Positions 1 to 6,334 of a stretch of DNA of 17,834 bases are shown in pieces. Under the pieces are notes generated by a model, which saw only the letters and a list, made by a program, of their open reading frames with translations, was not told the origin of the DNA and made no database searches. The stretch spans positions 1 through 17,834 of the forward strand of contig JAGWUU010000026.1 in the NCBI GenBank assembly GCA_028868335.1, read 5' to 3'. Position 1 is the first letter of the stretch. Every line of letters begins with the position of its first letter. A program made the position numbers and the translations under genes. The stretch comes from Sphingomonadales bacterium (GTDB taxonomy: Bacteria; Pseudomonadota; Alphaproteobacteria; Sphingomonadales; Sphingomonadaceae).

Positions 1-198
1 TACAACCGGGCCGAGAAGGCGCGGATCATCGAGGCAGTGCGGCATATCGTCAAAGTCGAGACGGCAACCGAACCGCGCTTCCAGGAATATTTCATAGCCG
101 CAATGAAATTCCCCACCGCACCCGCCCCCGAAGGCGATGGCGCGTCCGGCCGCGGCCGACGCGCGCGCCTGCGGGGACGCTCAAGCCAGGAAGGATAG
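1..198 (+). CDS. C-terminal fragment of probable ASKHA/RamA-type corrinoid activation protein (5' truncated)
   Basis: The open frame enters from the left edge and stops at TAG 196-198, giving the last 65 residues of a protein. The stretch VETATEPRFQEYFIAAMKFP resembles, from memory, the C-terminus of the DUF4445/ASKHA 2Fe-2S proteins (RamA, RACo) that use ATP to reduce inactive cob(II)alamin on corrinoid proteins. After it comes an Arg/Gly-rich tail of about 25 residues that looks disordered. The gene lies only 4 bases ahead of an MttB-family methyltransferase start, and this pairing of activator and methyltransferase is common. The identification rests on a short tail plus context; the ferredoxin and ATPase domains are outside the window. 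Confidence 0.6.
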   Translation, partial: YNRAEKARIIEAVRHIVKVETATEPRFQEYFIAAMKFPTAPAPEGDGASGRGRRARLRGRSSQEG

Positions 199-202
199 AG
201 AG

Positions 203-1738
203 ATGTCGAGAGAAGGACGTACCGGAGGCCGTCGTGGCCGCGCCGCCGCCAATGCCGCCCAGACTGCGGACCGCGAACCCTATATCACCCGCCGCATCCC
301 GCCCTATTCGGTGCTGGGCGATGCCGATCTCGCAATCCTCGAGGATAACGCCGAAACGATCCTTGAGGAGATCGGGATCGACATCAAGGACGATCCTGAA
401 TCAATCGCGATCTTCGTTGCCGCCGGCGCCAGGGCCGATGGTGTGCGAGTCCGCTTCCCGCGCGGCATGTGCCGCGAGATCGTGCGGAACAACGCGCCCG
501 GGATCTTCACCCAGCACGCCCGCAACCCGGCCAACAGCGTGCAGATCGGCGGCAACGCGACGGTGCTGGTCCCCTCCTACGGATCACCCTTCGTCTATAG
601 CCGCGAGGGCGGCCGTCGCTATGCGACGATCGAGGACTTTCGCAACTTCGTGAAGCTGGCCTACATGGCCGACAGCCTGCACCATTCGGGCGGCACGATC
701 TGCGAACCGGTCGACCTTCCGGTCAACAAGCGCCACTTCGACATGGTTTACAGCCACATCAAGTATTCCGACAAGGCCTTCATGGGTTCGGTCACGCACC
801 CTGAGCGGGCCGAAGATTCCGTAGCCATGGCGAAAATCCTCTTCGGCGACGATTTCGTCGAGGAGAATTGCGTGATGAACAACCTCATCAACGCGAATTC
901 GCCGCTGACCTTCGACGCGACCATGCTCGGCGCGCTCAAGGTCTATGCCCGCCACAACCAGGCGACGATGATCAGTCCGTTCATCGTCGCCGGGGCGATG
1001 AGCCCGGTGACGGTCGCGGCCGTGGCGGCGCAGAGCCTGGCGGAAGGACTGTGCGGCATGGCGCTGGCGCAGCTCGTCCGCCCCGGCGCGCCGGTGATCT
1101 ACGGCAACTTCGTCTCGTCGATGTCGATGCAATCGGGTGCTCCGACCTTCGGTTCGCCAGAGGCATCGCTGATCCTCAACGTCGGTGCGGCGCTGGCTCG
1201 GCGGCTGGGGGTGCCCTTCCGCAGCGCCGGGGGGTTCACTGCGTCCAAGGTGCCCGACGCCCAGGCCGCCTACGAAGCAGCCAACACGTTGCAGCAGGGG
1301 TTGCTCGCGGGGGTCAACTTCATGCTCCACACCGCCGGCTGGCTCGAGGGTGGGCTGGCCATGGGTTACGAGAAGTTCGTGATGGATTGCGACCAGGCGG
1401 CGATGATGGCGATCTATGCCAAGGGCGTGGACATGAGCGCGAACGGCCAGGCCCTGGACGCCATACGCGAGGTTGGGCCAGGCCAGCACTTCCTTGGGTG
1501 CGGCCACACCCAGGCGAACTTCAAGTCCGCCTTCTACCGATCGACCGTGGCCGACAACAACAGCTACGAGCAATGGGTGGAGGATGGCCGCATGGACACC
1601 GAACAGCGCGCCGAGAAGCTCTACAAGCAGATGCTGGCGGACTATGTCGCACCCGAGATCGACCCCGATATCGACGCGCGATTGGTTGCCTACATGGACC
1701 AGCGCAAGGCGAGCTTCCCGGACTCCAACATCAGTTAG
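203..1738 (+). CDS. MttB-family (non-pyrrolysine) trimethylamine/betaine:corrinoid methyltransferase
   Basis: This 511-residue cytoplasmic protein belongs to the MttB superfamily, which moves a methyl group from a quaternary or tertiary amine to the cobalt of a partner corrinoid protein. The start is ATG 203, with AAGGA at 191-195 seven bases upstream; a longer frame from 137 exists but lacks a ribosome site and would overlap the previous gene. The N-terminus is Arg-rich, as is usual in the family, followed by the ITRRIPPYSVLGDADLAILEDNAETIL-type opening and the TIM-barrel body (for example AGGFTASKVPDAQAAYEA). The frame has no internal amber codon, so it is the non-pyrrolysine type, like the glycine betaine (MtgB), carnitine (MtcB) and proline betaine (MtpB) enzymes. 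Glycine betaine is the favoured substrate because both catabolic routes in the window make it; carnitine or dimethylglycine cannot be excluded. No corrinoid protein lies downstream. Confidence 0.88.
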   Translation: MSREGRTGGRRGRAAANAAQTADREPYITRRIPPYSVLGDADLAILEDNAETILEEIGIDIKDDPESIAIFVAAGARADGVRVRFPRGMCREIVRNNAPGIFTQHARNPANSVQIGGNATVLVPSYGSPFVYSREGGRRYATIEDFRNFVKLAYMADSLHHSGGTICEPVDLPVNKRHFDMVYSHIKYSDKAFMGSVTHPERAEDSVAMAKILFGDDFVEENCVMNNLINANSPLTFDATMLGALKVYARHNQATMISPFIVAGAMSPVTVAAVAAQSLAEGLCGMALAQLVRPGAPVIYGNFVSSMSMQSGAPTFGSPEASLILNVGAALARRLGVPFRSAGGFTASKVPDAQAAYEAANTLQQGLLAGVNFMLHTAGWLEGGLAMGYEKFVMDCDQAAMMAIYAKGVDMSANGQALDAIREVGPGQHFLGCGHTQANFKSAFYRSTVADNNSYEQWVEDGRMDTEQRAEKLYKQMLADYVAPEIDPDIDARLVAYMDQRKASFPDSNIS

Positions 1739-1761
1739 AGTCCCCACGCCTCCCGTCGCAG

Positions 1762-1787
1762 AGCCCCTCCGCCGCGGCGAGGGGGCT
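1762..1787. terminator. Imperfect GC-rich hairpin between convergent genes, possible terminator
   Basis: Arms AGCCCCTCCGCC (1762-1773) and GGCGAGGGGGCT (1776-1787) pair over 12 positions with two mismatches. The site is 24 bases after the methyltransferase stop and 98 bases beyond the permease stop on the other strand. No T-run follows on either strand, so intrinsic termination is uncertain; a repetitive extragenic palindrome is an alternative. The rest of 1739-1884 shows nothing recognisable. Confidence 0.35.
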
Positions 1788-1884
1788 TGGGCGCGGGAGC
1801 AAGACGATGGTGCCGAGCGTCAACGCCCTTTGACAGGCCAGAGCAGAGCGCCGCGCAAGGTCGGCGGTGCCATGCCAAACGCCG

Positions 1885-3501
1885 TCAGGCGGGAAGCTGC
1901 GCCCAGCGGTGCGTTGCCCAGACCAGGGCGGCGCAGGCCACCAGGGCGAGATAGGGCAGCAAGCCTGCCTTGGGTTCTACCGCCTGCCGCTCGAACGGAT
2001 CGTCGGCGGTGCCTTCGGATACCGGAAACTTGCCCTTGTCCTGCACATAGTGGCGAAAGGCGAATACCGGCACGATTAACAGCACGGCTAGCAGTCCGTT
2101 GCGCAGCGTGCCCTTGCCCCATACGTCGGACCCTGCGCCCATCCACACCATGTTGACGAAGCCGAACACCGCCCCGGCGGCCAACAGCCAGTTGGGCGCG
2201 CGATAGGGCCGGTTCCAGTTACCGCGATCGATCCGGTGGATCCACCCGGCTTGCAGGTTCAGGAAATTGAACACGAAGTAGCAGACGTTCGAAATCATCA
2301 GCACCGCGAAATAGTCCGAGGCGAGCAACAGGATCAGGTTGAAACCCAGATCGGTCCACATCGCCGCCGTCGGCGCGCCATGATGATTCACTCTCGACAG
2401 ATAGCGTGGCAGCCAGCCATCGACCGACGCCTGATAGAGCGTGCGCGACGAGCCGAGCATCGAGGTCATCACGATCAACAGCAGCGCAAGGATCAACATG
2501 ACGATCAGCAGGTTGCCAAGTACAGCCCCGCCCCCGACGATTTGGGCCAGCGCCTTGGCGACGCCGGAGCCATCGTTGATCGACGGATCGAGCATGCCTG
2601 CAAGGCCGAGAGAAGCCTGGAAGGCCAGCGGGACCAGCGTGAAGATCGCTATGCACAGCAACCCCGCCGCGATGATCGCCTTGGCGGTATCCTTGGCCGG
2701 ATCGCGGAATTCGCGGGTATAGCAAACCGCCGTTTCAAACCCGTAGGTCGACCATCCGGCCCCGAACATTGCCCCGGCCAGAAGGGTCAGCCCGGCGGTG
2801 TTCCACGTACCGAAGCCGATATGGCCTGCCGCGTCGCGCACGATCGGCAGCAACGGGAACAGGTGATCGCGCGGCAGATCGCCGGTGATGAACGGCACCA
2901 GGCCGACCAGCAGCAGCGGCGCCATGCAGACGATTCCCAGCACCTTCTGGAAATTGGCCGCCCGCGCGGCGCCGTGGTGTTGCAGGAAGAAGGTCAGCAG
3001 CAGGAACCCGCTGGCGATGATCGACACCAGGTTGACGCGCAGGTGCAGGCCCTCGCGAACGAATCCAAGGTCCGCCAGTTGCAGTTCCCAGGTGCGGATC
3101 GCGGCGGTGGCGGGGAACAGGCTGACGGTCACATAGGCCGCCGCCAGTCCCGTTCCCAGTGCCAGAACCGGCGACCATGCCAGCCAGTTGCACCACACCG
3201 AAATCGGCGCGATGAACTTGCCGTAGGGCAGCCATCCCGCCGCGCCATAGACCGAAGCTCCGCCCGACTTGTCGGGATAGAGCCCGGCGATTTCGGCATA
3301 GACGAAGCTCTGGACGAACCCCATCAGGATCGAGGCGATCCAGATCACCCAGCTTGGCTGACCGATCAATGTGGCGATTCCGCCCATTGTCAGCAGCACG
3401 CCGGCGGGCACCCCGCTGGAAGCCCAGAAGGCGTCCTTCCAATCGAGCTGGCGACGCAGCTCCAACTGTTCGGCGCTTGCTACCTCGGCTGTGCTGGCCA
3501 C
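1885..3501 (-). CDS. APC-superfamily amino acid/amine permease
   Basis: This 538-residue inner-membrane protein has about twelve hydrophobic spans and the family look of APC transporters. An N-terminal DWKDAFWASSGVPAG segment leads into the first helix, and a GSSRTLYQASVDGWLPRYL segment is the APC motif that precedes the late helices. The chosen start is GTG (complement of 3499-3501), because GGGAG sits five bases upstream on the coding strand; the frame runs further upstream only by overlapping the receptor gene. It begins 26 bases after the receptor stop on the same strand, so the two are probably cotranscribed. Substrate is not readable from sequence. The setting suggests choline, carnitine, betaine or a related amine, for which BCCT or ABC systems would be more usual. 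Confidence 0.85.
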   Translation of the reverse strand: MASTAEVASAEQLELRRQLDWKDAFWASSGVPAGVLLTMGGIATLIGQPSWVIWIASILMGFVQSFVYAEIAGLYPDKSGGASVYGAAGWLPYGKFIAPISVWCNWLAWSPVLALGTGLAAAYVTVSLFPATAAIRTWELQLADLGFVREGLHLRVNLVSIIASGFLLLTFFLQHHGAARAANFQKVLGIVCMAPLLLVGLVPFITGDLPRDHLFPLLPIVRDAAGHIGFGTWNTAGLTLLAGAMFGAGWSTYGFETAVCYTREFRDPAKDTAKAIIAAGLLCIAIFTLVPLAFQASLGLAGMLDPSINDGSGVAKALAQIVGGGAVLGNLLIVMLILALLLIVMTSMLGSSRTLYQASVDGWLPRYLSRVNHHGAPTAAMWTDLGFNLILLLASDYFAVLMISNVCYFVFNFLNLQAGWIHRIDRGNWNRPYRAPNWLLAAGAVFGFVNMVWMGAGSDVWGKGTLRNGLLAVLLIVPVFAFRHYVQDKGKFPVSEGTADDPFERQAVEPKAGLLPYLALVACAALVWATHRWAQLPA

Positions 3502-3527
3502 GCGTTCTCCCCTGCCCGTACCGCTTC

Positions 3528-5981
3528 TCAATCCCCGAAGCGGTAGCGCAGGTTCACGCCCCAGGTCCGCGGCTTGGCATAGACCCCCAGCACATCGCCC
3601 CAAAAGAGCGATCCGTCGAAGGCATAGACCCGGTACTGCCGGTTGAAGAGGTTGTTGACGAAGGCCGAGACATCGAGCCGACCGCCGGCTGGCGAGAAGC
3701 CGATCCTGAGGTTCTCGACATGGTAGGCTTTTTCCTTCTCGACCGGCGCGCACATCACGGTGAAGCAGAAGCTGCCCGAATAGAGCGCATCGCCCTGTAG
3801 CGAAGCCATGCCGCCAGCAAGCGGGAATTCGTAGCGGATCAGCGCATTGCCGGTGAAGGCCGGAGCCTGCGGCAAATCATGATCGGCCACGGTTACGCCG
3901 TCGGGAAGCAGGACATTCTTGACCTTGCTGTCCTGCACGGTCCCGCTGAGCTGGAACGTCAGGCCATGGATCGGATGCGTCACCAGTTCGGCTTCGATCC
4001 CCATGTTGCGCGCTGGCAGGTTGCGCACCACCTGCGTAAACCCGACCTGGGCGAACGCCTGGTAGTCCTTGTAGTCATAGTAGAACGCGGCGAGGTTCAA
4101 TTCCGCGTGCGGCCCCAGCTTTGCTTTCAACCCTGTTTCATAGGAGTTGAGGGTTTCCGGCTTGTAGGGGATGTTGTTGATCGTATCGATCACCGCCTGG
4201 CCGAGGAACGGCGTGCCGGTCGAGAAAGTGAACCCCCCTGACTTCGAGCCGCGGTTGTAGCTGGCGTAGATCAGCACGTCAGGGGTCGGCTTGTAGTCAA
4301 GCTCGGCCCGCACCGTCACGCCGTCGAAGCTGGGCTGCGCGGCCGCCGGGGTCACGGTCACTCCGGTCAACGGGGTGGCGCCGGTGGGATCGTTATAGCT
4401 GATCCCGGTCGGCCCGAAGTGCATCGAGAAGCCCGACCAGAATTCAGACGCGGTATAGTCGCCCTTCTTCTTGTCGTGCCAATAACGCAAACCGCCAACC
4501 AGCTTGAGCTTGTCGGTCAGCCTGAATTCGTCCTGCGCAAAGAGCGCCCAGCTTTCAGTGCGCTGCGAAATCGCGACCAGGGGATCGTACAGATCGAAGG
4601 GCGTGGCGTACTTGGCGTCGAACTTGCCGTCGATGATCAGCCCATAGGCGCCCACGACCAGGAAGTTGTTGCCGCTCTTCATCGACAGGCGCACTTCCTG
4701 CGAATACTGGTTCACATTGGCGCGCTGGTAGAAGATCGTGCCCGAGGCGTAGCATGTAACCGCGCTTGCCGGTGCCGGGCATGGGCCGGTGGCGTACGGG
4801 GCGTAGGCCAGACCCGGGGTATAGGGCAGTTCGGGAACGCCGTCGCCGCCTTCGATGTAGAACTTCTTGAGGTGCTGGTAATCGGTGATCGAGGTCACCG
4901 AGATCGCACCGATGTCGGCATCCATCCTGAGCGTCGCGCCGAAGATATTACGATCGACGTAGGCATCGTTGGTGCCCGCGGTCTTCCATGGATTGCCGCC
5001 CTGCGAGGCGGTGATCGCCGGGTTGGTGTAACCGTTCGCGGTCGAACCCGGGACGCCGCCATTGTAGGATGCGCCGAAGTAGTTGTTCCAGTAATCACAC
5101 ACCTGGTTGGCGGGCAGGAATTCGCCCTGGAACTGGGCGTTGGGACAAGCCGGAGCCAACGAATAGATACCCGCCTGGCGTTCCTTGTCGGCCTGGGCAT
5201 AGCGCAGCGTCAGCTTGGCCTTGAAGCTGGCACTCGGCTCGATCGCGAGAATGCCGCGCAGCGCCCAGTGGTTGTTCGCGCCGCGATCCTTCTGACCAGG
5301 GGTAATGTTTTTGATGTACCCGTCGTCGCGATCGTACACCCCGGCAAGCCGTGCCGAAATCCCTTCACCCAGCGGGCCGGATACCGCGCCTTCGGCGATC
5401 GTCTGATTATAGCGCCCATAGGTCAGGCTCACATAGCCTTCGGGCCGTTCGGTGGGCTGGTTCGAAATGAACTGGACCGCGCCGCCGGTGGCATTGCGCC
5501 CGAACAGCGTGCCCTGCGGTCCGCGCAGCGCCTCGACCCGCGCGGTGTCGAACACCGGGAAGCTCGCCGTGGTGATCGAACTGGCGTAGCTGTCGTCCTG
5601 ATAGACCGCCACCGGGGGTTCCTGCTGGTCGCCATAGTCGTTCTGCGACACGCCGCGAATGTTGAACACCACCTGCGACGAGCCATAGGCGTTGTACTTG
5701 AGGTTGGGCAGCGCACGGACCACGTCGGTTGCGCTGTTGATGTTGAGCCGCGCCACGTCCTCGCTGCCGATCACCGAAACGGCGATACCGACGTCGCGCA
5801 GTTTCTGCTCGCGGCGCTGGGCGGTGACGACGATGTCCCCGCCCTCGCTGGGCTTACTCGCGGTATCTGCGGACGCGCCAGAGGCGTCCTGGGCCTGCGC
5901 CGCAGGGGCCATCAGACAGGCTATCAACGCAGCGCTGGCTACGCCGGCAAGGCGGAAGGAAGAAGTGGCTCGGCTGGTCAT
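3528..5981 (-). CDS. TonB-dependent outer-membrane receptor
   Basis: This 817-residue protein is an energised outer-membrane transporter. A signal peptide is visible (Arg-containing start, hydrophobic core at about residues 11-24, cleavage likely after AQA near residue 30), then a TonB-box-like DIVVTA at residues 49-54. The plug domain follows (VSVIGSEDVARLN, FNIRGVSQNDYG, VEALRGPQGTLFGRNATGGAVQFIS), and then a long beta-barrel ending in WGVNLRYRFGD. The start is ATG with its complement at 5979-5981 and GGGAG six to seven bases upstream; the longer frame to 6059 adds residues before the signal peptide and is rejected. It is divergent from the choline operon and precedes an APC permease, suggesting a two-membrane uptake route. 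A BetI-like site lies 92 bases upstream. Substrate is unknown; a siderophore or cobalamin role cannot be excluded. Confidence 0.93.
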   Translation of the reverse strand: MTSRATSSFRLAGVASAALIACLMAPAAQAQDASGASADTASKPSEGGDIVVTAQRREQKLRDVGIAVSVIGSEDVARLNINSATDVVRALPNLKYNAYGSSQVVFNIRGVSQNDYGDQQEPPVAVYQDDSYASSITTASFPVFDTARVEALRGPQGTLFGRNATGGAVQFISNQPTERPEGYVSLTYGRYNQTIAEGAVSGPLGEGISARLAGVYDRDDGYIKNITPGQKDRGANNHWALRGILAIEPSASFKAKLTLRYAQADKERQAGIYSLAPACPNAQFQGEFLPANQVCDYWNNYFGASYNGGVPGSTANGYTNPAITASQGGNPWKTAGTNDAYVDRNIFGATLRMDADIGAISVTSITDYQHLKKFYIEGGDGVPELPYTPGLAYAPYATGPCPAPASAVTCYASGTIFYQRANVNQYSQEVRLSMKSGNNFLVVGAYGLIIDGKFDAKYATPFDLYDPLVAISQRTESWALFAQDEFRLTDKLKLVGGLRYWHDKKKGDYTASEFWSGFSMHFGPTGISYNDPTGATPLTGVTVTPAAAQPSFDGVTVRAELDYKPTPDVLIYASYNRGSKSGGFTFSTGTPFLGQAVIDTINNIPYKPETLNSYETGLKAKLGPHAELNLAAFYYDYKDYQAFAQVGFTQVVRNLPARNMGIEAELVTHPIHGLTFQLSGTVQDSKVKNVLLPDGVTVADHDLPQAPAFTGNALIRYEFPLAGGMASLQGDALYSGSFCFTVMCAPVEKEKAYHVENLRIGFSPAGGRLDVSAFVNNLFNRQYRVYAFDGSLFWGDVLGVYAKPRTWGVNLRYRFGD

Positions 5982-6006
5982 GACTAGCTCCCTGTGCTCA
6001 GCGGCC

Positions 6007-6025
6007 CCCGATGCGAAAGCTCGGG
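6007..6025 (-). other. Small hairpin in the receptor gene leader
   Basis: On the plus strand CCCGA (6007-6011) pairs with TCGGG (6021-6025), with a bulged T and an inner GC/GC pair closing a GAAA loop. In the receptor mRNA the complementary sequence would form a stem of the same length about 26 bases before the start codon. No known riboswitch was recognised, and at this GC content such stems can arise by chance. Confidence 0.3.
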
Positions 6026-6072
6026 CATGTCCGCGCGTTTGACCTGGCAAGAATGGCATAGGGATGACTCAT

Positions 6073-6090
6073 ATTGAACGCGCGTGCAAC
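6073..6090. promoter_or_regulatory. Second BetI-like operator candidate, near the receptor gene
   Basis: ATTGAACGCGCGTGCAAC matches the palindromic site at 6298-6315 at 13 of 18 positions, including an identical ATTGAACG left half; the right half TGCAAC differs from TTCAAT at two positions. It lies 92 bases upstream of the receptor start, a sensible position for repression of that gene. The remaining bases of the 5982-6334 intergenic region hold no gene, and no convincing -35/-10 pair could be fixed on either strand. Confidence 0.45.
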
Positions 6091-6297
6091 CCCGCAACCG
6101 CAACCGGGTCCGGGATACCGCTCAAATCGACAAAATTCGGCGGCGCGGTTGAGTGAAACGACGCGAAGGCCCCGCCCGGAAACGCAGGAATCTAACCATC
6201 GCCGGTCCATTCCAACCAGCATGATTTCGATAATAAGATCAGCTTCTCGTACACGGCGCGCTTAAAACAAGCATCGCGCAGCGCGAAAAATTCGTTT

Positions 6298-6315
6298 ATT
6301 GAACGTGAATTCAAT
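6298..6315. promoter_or_regulatory. BetI-type operator candidate upstream of betI-betB
   Basis: ATTGAACGTGAATTCAAT has perfect 6-bp inverted arms (ATTGAA and TTCAAT) around a 6-bp centre. It resembles the ATTGAACGTTCAAT-like sequences remembered for enteric BetI boxes. It ends 19 bases before the BetI-BetB start codon and covers the alternative TTG start at 6299, which argues for the ATG at 6335. Autorepression relieved by choline would be the expected role by analogy with BetI. Confidence 0.6.
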
Positions 6316-6334
6316 CGAACTGGGAGACCCTTCG

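Noticed and set aside
203..1738. Pyrrolysine-containing true MttB
   Set aside because: The frame has no internal TAG from ATG 203 to the final TAG at 1736-1738, so amber read-through is not involved.
584..1747. Long minus-strand open frame opposite the methyltransferase
   Set aside because: It mirrors a confidently identified gene, has low-complexity Arg/His/Val-rich composition and no family motifs; typical of antisense frames in GC-rich DNA.
2236..3546. Long plus-strand frame opposite the APC permease
   Set aside because: It is very rich in Gln, Arg and Asp with no domain signature, and lies fully within a clear membrane-protein gene on the other strand.
4419..5987. 522-residue plus-strand frame opposite the TonB receptor
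   Set aside because: The receptor frame carries signal peptide, plug and barrel motifs throughout; the opposite frame shows none.
6299..6334. TTG start for BetI-BetB adding 12 residues
   Set aside because: The TTG lies inside the palindromic operator candidate and lacks a ribosome site, whereas ATG 6335 has GGGAG at good spacing.
5982..6334. Promoter -35/-10 elements for the divergent operons
   Set aside because: Several AT-rich hexamers exist but none has an acceptable partner at 16-18 bp spacing, so no promoter is called.
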